64,000 bases of DNA from Aedes albopictus (Eukaryota; Arthropoda; Insecta; Diptera; Culicidae), in the NCBI RefSeq assembly GCF_035046485.1, contig NC_085138.1, positions 429,275,265 through 429,339,264 of the forward strand, in the 5' to 3' direction. The notes beneath the pieces were generated by a model. The model did not search any database. It was given only the letters and a program-made list of their open reading frames with translations, and was not told the origin of the DNA. How positions within the stretch are numbered: the first letter of the stretch is position 1; each line of letters begins with the position of its first letter. Positions 33,967-45,701 of this stretch are shown here, piece by piece. A program made the translations under genes and the position numbers.

Positions 33967-34402
33967 TGGTGGTCGAAGTTGGATCCTCGGTTAACCAGCA
34001 CAACATCGATGCGGCCATCTCCTTGGACCGCAAGCAGAATGACCCTAAGTCCCGCCTATTGAAACTACTATTTTTGTAATGAGATCCGAGATCTCCCAGG
34101 CTGTGCTAAGCTGCTCTGGAACTTGACAACAATTACAAAACACCAAGCCATGACCAATTTCACCGTTGCGTCCACTGGACAACACCAATTCTAGGGACCG
34201 CTTGATAACTCCTACTGAGCTAGGCCAGCACTTCATCAACTCACACAATCTTGGACAAGACGTTTTCTGCCTGCATGAAGCTGTCATCAGTGAACATGCT
34301 CAAAATCTTCAACTGATCCCCAATGACTTCTCGGAGGAGTTGGAGATCACAGCTGATGAACTGACGGGCTACATTAAAGCATCCAAAAATATAAAGGCTC
34401 AG

Positions 34403-34671
34403 GATTCGACTGGGGTCTCCAGTTAGCCTAGTGGTTAAGGCTATGGATCGCCAATCCGGAGACGGCGGGTTCGATTCCCGTTCCGGTCGGGACAAATTTA
34501 TCGACTCCCTGGGCATAGTGTAACATTGTATTTGCCTCACAATATACAAATTCATGCAATGGCAGGCAAAGGAAGCCCTTCAATTCATAACTGAGGAAGT
34601 GCTCAAAGAACACTACGTTGAAGAGAGGCAGTGGGGACGTAGAGCCAAAAAGAAGAAGAAGAAGATTCGAC
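34403..34671 (+). mobile_element. Full-length Feilai-like SINE with 8-bp TSD
   Basis: The element runs 34411-34663 between GATTCGAC (34403-34410) and GATTCGAC (34664-34671). Order: GGGGTCTCCAG start, A box TAGCCTAGTGGTTAAGG, B box GGTTCGATTCCC, then the body with CTGGGCATAGTGTAACATT and AATTCATGCAATGGCAGGC, and an AAGAAGAAGAAGAAG tail. The tRNA-derived head drives pol III transcription. It is inserted in a Jockey relic. The name Feilai is from memory of the Aedes family. Confidence 0.92.
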
Positions 34672-35034
34672 AACATCCTGAACTTGGAGCACAAAAGCTT
34701 GAACACTAGGCCATTCTTTATTTTGTGATAATCGGAAAAGTTACAAGTTCGTTATTGGAAATCATTTGAGCTAAAAAATGATCCTTTCAAAATTTGAAGT
34801 CCGTATCTCAAGGCTAAGTGGTCTCTCAAGCGACCAAAAGTTCAGAAAAATTGAATGGGGCTAAGAAACATTATGCTGATTAAGTGATTAGTTATGGGAA
34901 ATTTATGATGTCGTTTATAAACATTTCTGACTCGGGACAGGGAAATGAGCAAAATACAAAATGATAATTTTAAGACATTTCCCATTCCTGGTTACTTACA
35001 TTGACGTGTATGCACTATATCAATTCTTTTTGAT

Positions 35035-36690
35035 ATTTATCTATATCACTAAATGACATGAAGCTTTTATCAGCATGAATTGCTCATTTCTTTATTGTGT
35101 GACGGCGTAGATGACAATTTGTGTATGCTCATTGGCTCCGCGCTGAAAAAAAAAAGTTTGATAGCTCAGCAATGTTGAGTCAGCATATCGGGTTAAGCGT
35201 ATAAGTGATTCTAAAATATAGTGGAGAAGCACTGGTGAGAGCACTACACTAGATTTGGGAGGAGGAAGTATTACCGGAGGAATGGATGGAAGGTATCGTG
35301 TGTCTCATCTACAAAAAGGGCGACAAGTTGGATTGCGGGAACTACCGCGCGATCACACTACTGAGCGCAGCCTACAAGATACTCTCTCTAATTTTATGCC
35401 GCCGTCTACCACCGGTTGCAAGAGAGTTCGTGGGTCAATATCAGGCTGGATTTATGGGAGAACGCGCTACAACGGACCAGATGTTCGCCATTCGCCAGAT
35501 GTTGCAGAAATGCCGCGAATACAACGTGCCCACACATCACTTGTTCATCGATTTCAAATCGGCGTATGATACAATCGATCGAGAACAGCTATGGCAGATT
35601 ATGCACGAATACGGATTCCCGGATAAACTGATACGATTGATCAAGACGACGATGGATCGAGTGATGTGCGTACTACGTAGTCCGATTATCAGGGATACTC
35701 TCGAGTCCCTTCGAATCTTGCAGAGGGTTACGGCAAGGTGATGGTCTTTCGTGCTTGCTGTTCAACATTGCGTTAGAAGGTGTAATAAGGAGAGTGCGGA
35801 TAAACACGAGTGGAACGATTTTCACGAAGTCCGTTCAGCTACTTGGCTTCGCTGATGATATTGATATTGCTCGCAAATTTGAGACGATGACGGAAACGTA
35901 CATCCTACTAAAGAGTGAAGCCAGGCGAATCGGATTAGTCATTAATGTGTCGAAGGCAAAGTACATGATGGCAATGGGCTCCAGGGAGGAATCAGCTTGC
36001 CCGCCACCCCGAGTTTATATCGACGGTGATGAAATCGAGTGGTGGCCGCCGACAACGACACCAGCAGACAAATTCAGAGGCGCATTGTGGCAGAAAATCG
36101 TGCTTACTTTGGACTCCGCAGAACTCTACGATCGAATAAAGTTCGCCGTAACACGAAGTTAACTATCTACAAAACGCTGATTAGACCGAACGTCCTCTAT
36201 GGGCACGAAACATGGACCCTACGTGCAGAGGACCAACGCGCCCTTGAAGTTTTCGAACGGAAGGTGTTGCGTACCATCTACGGCGGAGTGCAGATGGAAG
36301 ACGGGACTTGAAGAAGGCGAATGAACCACGAGCTGCATCAGCTGCTGAGAGAATCATCCATACCGCGAAAATCGGGAGGCTACGGTGAGCGGGTCACGTC
36401 ATCAGGATGTCGGATAGCAACCCAAATGGTTCTCGAGAGTAATCCGACCAGTACAAGAAGACGTGGAGCGCAACGAGCTAGGTGGGTCGACCAAGTGGAA
36501 GACGATCTGCAGACCCTACGCAGAGTGCGGAACTGGAGACAAACAGCCATGGACCAAGTGGAATGGAGACGGCTACTATGTACAGCAGAGGCCACCCCGA
36601 CCTTAGCCTGATCGGTAAGGTAAGGTATACGTGATTCTCTTATTTCGTGGACCTTCCGAGAATTCGCATAAAAACACTGCATTGAGGAGG
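35035..36690 (+). repeat. Dispersed repeat split by LINE copy 2
   Basis: 35035-35212 (ATGACATGAAGCTTTTATCA, then GAGTCAGCATAT and TTAAGCG) and 36639-about 36690 (GAGAATTCGCATAAAAACAC then TGCATTGAGG) align together with one continuous inverted copy at 48705-48960. The family is unknown and non-coding. It served as the target for the LINE. Confidence 0.75.
35200..36638 (+). pseudogene. RTE-like LINE reverse transcriptase, 5'-truncated copy 2
   Basis: The body 35213-36625 lies between TATAAGTGATTCT (35200-35212) and TATACGTGATTCT (36626-36638), a 13-bp TSD with one mismatch. The reverse transcriptase blocks are as in copy 1: V-G-Q-Y-Q-A-G-F, F-I-D-F-K-S-A-Y-D, F-A-D-D (35848-35859), Y-K-T-L-I-R-P-N-V-L-Y-G-H-E-T-W and the C-terminal R-R-R-G-A-Q-R-A-R-W-V-D-Q-V. 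Defects: a deletion near 35250 that opens with a stop, a frameshift near 35683, a deletion of about 31 bp near 36040, and TGG to TGA at about 36309. It keeps 36 bp (V-I-R-R-V-R-I-N-T-S-G-T) lost in copy 1. Ends in a GGTAAGGTAAGGTA tail. Confidence 0.9.
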
Positions 36691-37625
36691 GTATCCAAAC
36701 ATGTCAATATTCCATATGCGGATTGTATTGAACTATAACTTAACTATTATGGCCCTTCCAAATGTATCCCTGAAATTTGCAAGAATTGAATGGTGTGGAA
36801 AATTGTCAATTAACCCTTCATGAATTTAGAACGATAAAACTGCATTTAAATGTTTGAAGAACGATGATGATTTGTTTGCTCTTAGAAAGGTGTGTTACTA
36901 CCACTATATACTCTTATCTGATTCCTCAGATTAGAAGAACCGCACTCCCTCAAGTTGCAACGTGCATACACCCAGCCAGCAGCAGCAGCAGTGCAAACAA
37001 AAACAAAAGCGTGGGCTTCCGAAAGCGTGACTGGAATGTGTTATCAAGATTATCTCCATTCGCTTCGTGCTGCGGCACACACATCTGATAAGCGCGAGCT
37101 TTGTGACGTAATCTTCTTTGGTCGTTTTACTATCTATTTCTGCTGGCGCGAAATATATATGAACTTTAACCCGGTACTGCCCGATCCCGATGATTGTCTG
37201 TGTTCGATCAATTTATTCTTCTTCTGAGAGTGATACTATCGAATCGCACTGCATCCGCTCACTTGCATTACTTTGGCGTGATGTCGGCGGCACTGCATGC
37301 TGCACTGTTACGGGAACAGATAGTAGATATGGCGTAACCAATTACGGTATCGCCAGCCATCAGGCAGATTTTCTCACCGAATGCATCGCAATCCGACTTA
37401 TTTCCGAATCGTTAGTCGCGTGTTTAGATAGATTATTCAATCGAGTATCGAGCCACGGTGCGGTGGTACTACGTAGTGTCGTGGGAACCCCCTCACCTGT
37501 TGGAACAGTCTATCAGCACAACAATAGAGTTGCAGAATAGTTCAGGAATGGGTACGAGTTCGAGATAGATATCATTCTGGAATAGATTCAAGTACGACTG
37601 TGAAATCCAAGAGTTTGCTTCAGTA
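36691..37625. other. Low-repeat island, no gene identified
   Basis: Higher-complexity sequence with a CAGCAGCAGCAG run near 36975. A 116-residue open frame at 37190-37540 has no domain or splice context. Confidence 0.35.
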
Positions 37626-37950
37626 TGCAGTTTATGGAGGAGCTCTTGGCTGAGCCCCTACCGAAACCCCTCGAGGAATCCCTAGAAGATCTTCCGTAGA
37701 ACTCCCTCGTTGAATCCCTAATGAAAGTCTTGGATCAATGTTTTGAGAAATTCCTATGAATTGCTGAACGAAACCCTAGGCATATCTTTGGAGAAATCCC
37801 TGAAGAAATAGAGGAATCTGTAGAGGAATTCATGGATTAATATCAGGTGAAATTCTGTGAAGAATCTCCGGAAGAATATCTGGAGTAATACCTGGTGGTA
37901 TGAGATTCCTTGAGAAATCCTTAGCTGAGTCCCTAGATAATTAAATACGT
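37626..37950 (+). repeat. 12-bp minisatellite block
   Basis: Units such as CTCGAGGAATCC, CTGAAGAAATAG and CTGGAGTAATAC at 12-bp spacing, strongly diverged. Confidence 0.7.
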
Positions 37951-39165
37951 TTATGTGTCCTCTTTATTGCAGGATCTAGACCATTTTCAACCCCCTACTA
38001 GGTAATTTAAGAATAACTCAAACATTAAGAGCAGTCCCAAACAGATACTTACCTTATCTGATAGACTAATTGACTACACGAAAAACACAGGAACTGCAAC
38101 CCGGAGCTGACGATGTTTGCTAATACTCAATAGGAGACACATGTCTGTCTACTGGAGGCTACTGGCTATTATCACTACTGCCGCAGCGCAGATTCTTCCC
38201 GCACACCGGTCTGCCTTCGTTCGCCGCCGCTTCCGTTTAATAACGCTGATGATCGAGCTGGGCAGATTCGATGACGTCCATGCCCATGTCACGTCATCTC
38301 ACTGGACCGACGACGACGTCGACAGGCGCCAACCGTACGCGGGTAAACGATTGTGCACTGAACCTTGCAACCGGACGATGACGACGGCGATGATCCGGGT
38401 GTGGAAGGTATCTGAAAATCACCGTGGAAAAGAACAAACAAGACAGCTATATAGCAGCGACATAAAACAACTTAAAAGGCTAATTTTGTGACATCTATCT
38501 ACATATATCTGTGAGTGTGCCTGTTTGTTCATACGAATGATGGAAAATTTGCTAATGAGAAAAGAGCTGATTTATGCATTCGGGGGAAACGTAATAAACT
38601 ATTCAACCCCAAGGGGTCACAGTCTCGATTAGCTTGAACTGCAATTTAGATTGCAGCGCGGACATGGAAAACCGCGATGACATTGACGACGGACAAGACT
38701 TAATTTCGCAGAAGTTATTCCGCTGCAGTTTAGGTTGCCGGTCGGTCGTTCGGTCGGTCAGTCGTCTGCAACGCTGTATTTGAGGATTCGCACAAAAACG
38801 TAACGAATATGCATGAAAGCCAAATAACCTTATTATTACCACATCAGATCCACTTATCCTCGACGAAGTGCACTACGGCAGACGTTGTACCGTAAATGTG
38901 TGGTAAATTGATCATTTGGCGACAGCTTTTGCTGAAAAGTACTCTAGAAAATTAAGTATTTTCAATGACATTATCCACCGATTGATAGCAGTCTTTGTGA
39001 AAACATGTCAAATACTGTCCCAATCAAATCTTGCTGTCAACGTGAAAGCAAGATATTTTCTTAACTCTTTGAAGCCGGCATTTTTCCAAGCGATATTATA
39101 GAGTTTTCTCTACGTATTTGTGTGATTTTGGTGCTCAATAGCCAAGAAAGGGTAGAATATGATGC
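37951..39165. other. Low-repeat island with CpG-rich patch at 38120-38410
   Basis: The patch contains GACGACGACGTCGACAGG and is open for 124 codons on the + strand (38117-38491), but no domain, signal or splice sites can be recognised. CGGTCGGTCGTTCGGTCGG near 38740-38765 is a short tandem repeat. Possible host regulatory DNA. Confidence 0.35.
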
Positions 39166-40218
39166 AGAATATTTTTCTGGATATCGTAAGTCATCCGAAC
39201 TGTTCTTGAGTTTAGATCCTAAAGTCTACACGTGAAACGGTAACTTCTTTCATTATACAAAGCTAAGATTTGTAATCTATCATGTCAACTAGGCCTTCTG
39301 AAAGTTCAATAGACAGTATCAGATCAGTCGGGATATCCTAGGTCATCCAAACTGTTCTTGACTTTAAATCCTAAAGTCTACACGTGAAACGGTAACTTCT
39401 TTCATTATACAAAGCTAAGATTTGTAATCTATCATGTCAACTAGGCCTTCTGAAAGTTCAATAGACAGTATCAGATCAGTCGGGATATCCTAGGTCATCC
39501 AAACTGTTTTTGAGTTTAGATCCTCAAGCCTACGCGTATAACGGTAACTTCTTTCATTATATAAAGCTATGATTTGTAATCTATCACGTCAAGTAAGCCT
39601 TCTGAAAGTACAATAGACAGTATCACATCAGTTGGTCATCCAAACTGTTCTTGAGTTTCCTAAAATCTACGCGTGTAACGGTAACTTCTTTCATTATAAA
39701 AAGCTAAGTTTTGTAATCTATCACGTCAAGTAGGCCTTCTGAAAGTTCAATAGACAGTATCAGATCAGTCGGGATATCCTAGGTCATCCAAACTGTTTTT
39801 GAGTTTAGATCCTCAAGTCTACGCGTATAACGGTAACTTCTTTCATTATATAAAGCTATGATTTGTAATCTATCACGTCAAGTAAGCCTTCTGAAAGTAC
39901 AATAGACAGTATCACATCAGTTGGTCATCCAAACTGTTCTTGAGTTTCCTAAAATCTACGCGTGTAACAGTAACTTCTTTCATTATAGAAAGCTAAGATT
40001 TGTAATCTATCATATCAAGTAAGCCTTCTGAAAGTTCAATAGACAGTAACAAAACAGCTGGAATATCGTAGGTCATCCAAACTGTTCTTGAGTTCAGATC
40101 CTGAAGTCTACGGGTGTAACGGCAATCTCATTTCATTATACAAAGTTACGATTTGTATTCCATCATGTCCAATAAGTTTTTTGAAAGTTCAATAGACAGT
40201 ATCAGATCAGTCGGGATA

Positions 40219-41265
40219 TCCTAGGTCAGGGGTTTTCAGATCGTGCACCGCGGTGCACTTGGTGCACCGTGCAGCTTTGCCAAGTGCACCGCGACATTTG
40301 CAAAGTTCTTACTTTAGTTTGAGATTTATTCTCTAATTTGCGAACGTGCTGCATGTTTGATGAAAACAACTTTTTATATCAATCAAATCAACGAAAACGA
40401 ATGAGGGAAGTCCTCAAAAATTGTAGTGCTCATTGGATGGTACCTGTTCCAAAAAAAATCGCAAAAACACTATGATTCTAGTCAGGAATCAACTTTAATT
40501 AAAAGGAATTAACAAAGGGCTCTTCAATGTATTTATCAAAAGAAGAAGTTTACTGGCGAGATAATCATATTTAAACCTTATTTTTCTTGAATTTACAAAA
40601 ATCCTACAAGAAATCGATAATGTATCTTCAAAAACTTTGCTTAAATTTCGAAATCCATCTAGTATTTCTGCAGTTTGACGACAACGGAAGTAGTTCAATT
40701 ATAATTTTACTGACAATTTGCCTATGATTTTGAAAATAATTTGTTCTGAAAATTCGGAAGGACCTTACCAAAAATCTTTACAGTAATGCGCGAAAGTTTC
40801 ACAAAGATGTCGCATTGAGTTTGCTTTTCATAAATCCAATAATGGTCTTGAGAATCATAAACCTTTCCAGGAATAATTAAGTAATCAACACAGTTTTAAC
40901 TCAACTCTGCATATGGCCCTCATTTTGCCATTTAGTTGCCAAAAAAATTAACTAGAATCTGTGTGAAATGACAATAAGCATTTCATAGAATCTTGTTCAA
41001 AAATCTTCAAGAATTCTTTCAGCAAGCTAAATAGTTCAGTGTCAAAAATCATTTCATTCATAGAAAGTTTCAAGAGTAACAACAAATTCAAATCAATCAG
41101 TATCACAATTAGGACTGGAAAAACATTTCAAATACAAAAATATAGCTGAATTTTGGACAAATTAAAATTGCAATTTTTGATAAAAATGATCAGGTGCACC
41201 GCGAAGCAATTTATTTTCAAAAAGTGCACCACGAGACAAAAGGTCTGAAAACCCCTGTCCTAGGT
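40219..41265. mobile_element. 1031-bp hAT-type non-autonomous element with exact 8-bp TSD
   Basis: The element is 40227-41257. TCCTAGGT is present at 40219-40226 and 41258-41265. Ends CAGGGGTTTTCAGATCGTG and CAAAAGGTCTGAAAACCCCTG. Next to the left end are repeats of GTGCACCGCGG and CCAAGTGCACCGCGAC, with AAAGTGCACCACGAG near the right end. No transposase domain is seen in the AT-rich interior. It interrupts the 150-bp array within GGATATCCTAGGT. Confidence 0.95.
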
Positions 41266-41345
41266 TATCCAAACTGTTCTACGAGTGTAACGGTAATTTC
41301 TTCCATTATACAAAGCTACGATTTCTAATCTATCATGACCAGTAA

Positions 41346-41477
41346 CCCAAGCAACACACATGGTTACAAAACAGTGACGGCAGCGTATGCAAGGGTTGTA
41401 CAGAACTCACTGTGACTTACTGCGCAACCCTTACATACGCTGCCGTCACTGTTTTGTAACCATGTGTGTTACTTGGG
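41346..41477. mobile_element. 132-bp hairpin MITE (CCCAAGCAACAC ends)
   Basis: CCCAAGCAACACACATGGTT pairs with AACCATGTGTGTTACTTGGG, and the stem continues through ACAGTGACGGCAGCGTATG to a loop of about 25 bases. Array sequence lies on both sides. The end type CCCAAGCAAC is shared with the element at 60008. Confidence 0.9.
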
Positions 41478-41562
41478 AAATCTTCTGAATGTTCAATGAA
41501 CGTCATCAGATCGGCTGAGGTCACCAAAACTTTTATGATGTTAAAAATCTAGCATCTACAGC

Positions 41563-41826
41563 GATTCAGGCCAAACATGTCTAAAGGTCCTATCTGCAGA
41601 AGAGAGGCTCTCTTTGGTTTCCCTCTCTTTCGTTAATATCTTAGCTGTTTATTTTTATTATGATTGTCTCCTTGCATTGAACGATGGTCAAAACAATCGT
41701 CTTATGATTTGTACTGCAAAAATAGTTGAAAAGTGTACCATAACATTGCAATAATTGAAAGAGAAAGTGAACAAAGAGAGCCTCTCAAATGCATATAAGA
41801 CCTATTGAAATGTTTGGCCTGAATTG
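41563..41826. mobile_element. 264-bp TIR element (TTCAGGCCAAACAT ends)
   Basis: GATTCAGGCCAAACATGTC, then GAGAGGCTCTCTTTGG, is repeated in inverse as CAAAGAGAGCCTCTC, then ATGTTTGGCCTGAATTG. The TIR is about 55 bp with mismatches. The TSD is not clear. Non-coding. Confidence 0.75.
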
Positions 41827-41937
41827 AAGTTTCTGTTTTGGCTATACAGACATATGTTTGATAATCTATTACTTTCTGGAGCTCACAGATTACTACACTG
41901 GAATCTCTTTTTATGCACATGGCTGGGACTGCATAAA

Positions 41938-42060
41938 TTAACCTTTTGGAGCCGGACTGTTTCGCCACTGCTGCCGCAACCTCGCTGGCTTCGAACACGT
42001 TTTTTAGGGTCGGTTTCATCACCGGGGTCATATATGACCCCTCCGGCTCCAAAGGGTTAA
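41938..42060. mobile_element. 115-bp TTAA-flanked MITE
   Basis: TTAA at 41938-41941 and 42057-42060, ends CCTTTTGGAGCCGG and CCGGCTCCAAAGGG. The TTAA target is that of piggyBac-type transposases. The interior holds GGGGTCATATATGACCCC, a perfect palindrome. Confidence 0.9.
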
Positions 42061-42139
42061 AAAAGGCATAAAGAGGGAATTTTATGCATAAATTAAGTTT
42101 GGGCTTTAATTATAGAATCTAGTTCGCGAGAACAGGTCT

Positions 42140-43420
42140 TGCTCCTGGGCAGTTGAGGTGGGGCTAAGGGGGTTTGTAGAAAGTTCCCAGGGAATTCAAA
42201 AAAGGGGTTCCAAGGTGCGTTTCAGGGGCGTTTCGGAGGATTTGAGGAGCCTGTAAGTGTGTGTTCTGTCAAAAATTTTTGGCGTTCAGGGATTGTTTCG
42301 GAGGATTTGAGGAGCCTGTAAGTGTGTGTTCTGTCAAAAATTTTTGGCGTTTTCATGGGATTACGGAGAATTCTAAGATATTTCAATAGCATTAAGTGGG
42401 TTTCAGGGGCGTTCCAAGGGGCTTTAGGGGGAATTCAAGGGATCTTAGGAGCCTTTAAAGGGCGTTGCAAGAAAATTGAGGGGCGTTTTAAGGTATTTCA
42501 GAGTCTACTCTGAAACTTCCTGAAATGCCTCGAAAATCCCCCTTAAACCCCCCGGGGACTCCATGTGCGTTACGCACCTGAGAGGCTTCGAAACCCCTGA
42601 GAACACCTCTGTAACGCTTCCGTAACGCCTCTGAATGCCCTGAAAATGCTCTGAAACGTCTTGAAATGCCTCCAAAATCCCCCTTAAACCTCCTCGGACC
42701 CCATGTAACGCACCTGAGAAGCTACGAACTCCCCAAAAACTCCTCCGTAACTCTTCCCACCGAAGAGGCGCTGAAACGTCCTGAAATGCCTTTAAAATCC
42801 CCCTTAGACCTCCTCGGACCCCATGTAACGCACCTGAGGGGTTCCAAACCCTCCGAAAACTCTTCCGTAACGCTTTTGTGACGCCTCTTAATCCCGCACA
42901 AAATACTCTGAAACGTCTTGAAATACCTTCAAAATCCCCCTTAAATCCCATCGGACCCCATGTAACGCACCTGAGAGACCCCAAACCCCAGAAAACTCTT
43001 TCGTTACGCTTTCGTAACGCCTCTTAATTCCGCAGAAATCCCGCTTAACCCTTTGGGGACGGATGGGTCATATGTGCCCAGCCGAGAAAATCGACCATAA
43101 CAAACGTGTTCTAGACCAGCGAGGTTGCATCCAGATAGGTGAAAATGCCGTCTCCAAAGGGTTATACCCTCTCGGACCCCATGTAACGCATCTGAGAGGC
43201 CCCCAACCCTTACGAAAACTCCTCGTAACGCTTAAGCCTCTGCATCCCGCCGAAAATCCTCTGAAACGTCTTGAAATGCCTCCAAAATCCCCCTTAAACC
43301 CCTTTCGGACTCCGAAAACTCCTCCGTAATGCTCCCGTAACGCCTCTGAATCATGCCGAAAATGTTCTGAAACATCCTGAAATGCCTCAAAAAACCCTCA
43401 TAGTGGTCAAGTAACCGCGG
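42140..43420 (-). repeat. Tandem repeat of about 125-135 bp, with an inversion near 42505
   Basis: The phrase GGACCCCATGTAACGCACC recurs near 42700, 42824, 42953 and 43177, with AAAATCCCCCTTAAACC and CTGAAACGTC around it. Left of 42505 the related text runs in the opposite orientation, including a 66-bp duplication of GAGGAGCCTGTAAGTGTGTG (42246 and 42312). On the - strand it leaves a 159-residue frame of about 42-residue repeats (L-R-G-I-L-E-A-F-Q-D-V-S) that I regard as a repeat artefact. Confidence 0.85.
43045..43165. mobile_element. 113-bp TTAA-type MITE inside the tandem repeat
   Basis: TTAA (43045-43048) and a mutated TTAT (43162-43165) flank CCCTTTGGGGACGG and CCGTCTCCAAAGGG. Same family as 41942-42056, with the internal GGGTCATATGTGCCC. 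Confidence 0.85.
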
Positions 43421-45690
43421 TTGTTTATGCATCGTTACTCAGATATGGCTGCTGTTACGAGTGCAGACCTGAAGTTCTGAACTCCAAGGTAGGTTGGCTG
43501 ACTTGGAATATACCCGTGTGTATAAATAACATTGTAGATTTCAAAAGCTTCATGGATCCCAGTTGAATATGTAATGCTATTATTTAGGGCGAAAACACAT
43601 AAAGTTATCCTTGTAGTGAAGGACTACACTGCAGGACAGTTTTGAACACCTAGAACATCTCAGAAAATAAAACATCTTCTGATATTCCTGATTAAGGTTA
43701 AATGAACACATGTGAACGTAACCCATATCTAAATTCAGCTTTTAAAACAACTGGTATGTCAATTAGTTGGTTTCTTCAAAATTCATGGTGTTCAGGATGT
43801 TCTAGGTTGTCAGTTAAGTCTCAAATATTCCCATTTTTTTCTTACTTGTAGACTCAATTTGCAACTTTTCCGAAGACAGTATTCTGTTTTATTGAATTTG
43901 TGAATTTATACAGCGTTTCTATGTTATATATGGCCAATATCCGGCTCCAAAGGGTTAAGCCCACAAAAATCGTTGTAAGCAATTGTACTTTGCTTCTAAA
44001 GTGACCGAACTATCTCCACCATATGGTACCACAGTTTATTCAACATCCTACACTCCTAACTTATCGCAACCCCTACTCACCGACCGGTCATTTACATAAT
44101 TGACCGACGTAGTTAGTTAGTATAGTTGTTAGATGGTTCGGCACACTGAAGTGCTTGGATTATGAGGTCTTGGGGTCGTCCCATCTTGCCCATCCATACC
44201 GAATACGAACTATGACTGCATGAAGTAGATACGTTAGGGAACAACAAACTGTCGGATCGGCTGGTACGCTGAGTACGCTGCAAGCATCGTTCCAACTAAC
44301 TGCCATAAAGCTTCATGAAGCTCAGCTGGGTCCGAATTCGATGGAACGATATGCGAAGGTGACGCACTTTGGAGGAGCAATTAAACAAAATGCTTTGAAG
44401 CACCAATGGCACCAAAGAGTAATGGAGAAATTATGCATCATCACGTGCTTTATCTAGGGTAACCAATTTGGGTTACCTCGATTTGAATCAGATGAAAATT
44501 GCAGTACATGTTTTTTTATAGATATATGAAGATGACTAAATAGATCAACTACTCCAGTGTAGGTAATAGTAGTACTTTCTGCTTACTTTCGCTTCTCTGT
44601 TACCTTTCTTGTGGATAAGACTGTTGACTTATTATTAGCCTTAGGTAGGTTTCTATATAACCTTGTAGTCTGCCTTCTTAAATTAAAATTTGGAAAATTA
44701 GTTCTGACAAAGAAGCCCATTCAGCGCGACAGAAATAGCTCAGCTATAGATGAAGCAAGTAACGCCACAAATCTAAATTTCGTATTCGCCCCCAAGCATC
44801 GCGATAAGCATCATTTTCGATGGTATCTTAAGCCTCACCCCCGTCCGGTCCGTGTGCTTAGCCATTCGATGCCTAATTGCTTTGTAAATATGCCACCCAG
44901 ACTGACTGACTGCACCGAGTGGAATAAACCCCGTGTGGGGGCGGTGGCGGTGCTGGAAAATAATAGCGCTTATTTCATACAGAGATATGCTTTCCTCCGA
45001 ATCCAATAAATCCGACAAGCGTCTGACAATGAGGGCCGGGCACAGAAATAGCTCCTGATGGAATTTATTTTTTTTAGTAAGTGGAAGATTGTGTGTGAGA
45101 AAATAATTCTGCATTCTATTCAGTCACACAGTGACTGCAGCGTAGGAGTATCGATTGCAAAGCGATGTAACGTGGGTGGTAGTTCCGATGAATGGAAAGA
45201 AACTGAACGAGTGAATGTACGGGTTTCGAATAGGAAAACGCAATTGTTACATCAACTGATGTAACCGATCGAAGATTGTTTGTGGGAAAAATTGATAGAC
45301 CGCCCAATATGTTGTGGGATGCTTAACTGATTTGTTCAGTTCATCTTTTATGTGGAACAACTAAAGTAGGGATTTTATCTTATTCCCGTCTATCCAAGCA
45401 CCGATCAATATTGATCAATTTTATTCTTGCACCTCGCCTAACACCTCATGGCCAATTTGGTACTAATTCATAAATACAGCTCCACATCATGGTAAAAATA
45501 CTGTAAAAGAACTACAATTACCTTGAAATAATAAGATTGAATAATGGTCCTTCAAATTCTGTTTTCGTCTAGTCTGCGTCTCTTTTCGGCATAACCTGAA
45601 TCCAATTCCCGGCACACCGTCTACGTTCTACATAGGATGATCAAAAAATATGATTCGACCGTAGGTGTTCGAAAAGTCGGTCAAATTCTT
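43421..45690. other. Mostly unrecognised; solo TTAA-element end at 43941-43958
   Basis: CCGGCTCCAAAGGGTTAA at 43941-43958 is the right end of the MITE type at 41942, without a left end. A 132-residue open frame at 44611-45009 and a 113-residue frame on the other strand overlap, and neither has a domain. 44690-45050 is of higher complexity and could be conserved host non-coding DNA. Confidence 0.4.
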
Positions 45691-45701
45691 CGCAATCCAA
45701 A

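Larger units (their letters stand above)
33120..34715 (+). pseudogene. Degenerate Jockey-clade LINE, split by a hAT element and a SINE
   Basis: Three blocks (33120-33494, 33959-34410, 34664-34715) belong to one LINE. In the first, frames around 33270-33440 give R-G-A-V-A-I-A-L-H-T-N-I and P-I-T-I-I-G-E-Y-C-S-T-Q-T-S-L-R-G-D, typical of the Jockey endonuclease. The second carries A-Q-N-L-Q-L-I-P-N-D-F and E-I-T-A-D-E-L-T-G-Y-I-K-A-S-K-N-I-K-A, the segment just before the reverse transcriptase. The third continues F-D-N-I-L-N-L-E in another frame. Several frameshifts make it dead. The two insertions have clean TSDs, so the LINE is the oldest layer here. Confidence 0.75.
39170..41545 (+). repeat. 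150-bp tandem array, about 8-9 units, with two insertions
   Basis: Units start near 39178, 39331, 39483, 39627, 39772, 39916, 40060 and 40213 with GGATATCCTAGGTCATCCAA or a shortened GTTGGTCATCC. They share ACGGTAACTTCTTTCATT, then GATTTGTAATCTATCA and AATAGACAGTATCA. Long and short units alternate from 39483, giving a dimeric period of about 289 bp. The last unit is split by a hAT element (40227-41257) and a hairpin MITE (41346-41477), after which a partial unit ends near 41540. Non-coding. Confidence 0.93.

Noticed and set aside
33362..34033. Two open frames of about 160 residues on opposite strands
   Set aside because: Mirror translation of the hairpin hAT element.
38117..38491. 124-residue open frame on the + strand
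   Set aside because: No domain, no splice or promoter context, and the CpG-rich composition explains the lack of stops.
42505..42984. 159-residue repeat protein
   Set aside because: Follows the tandem repeat unit, with no start context or non-repetitive part. Kept only as a low-interest finding.
44611..45114. 132- and 113-residue open frames on opposite strands
   Set aside because: They overlap, share no domain with any family I know, and show no gene structure.
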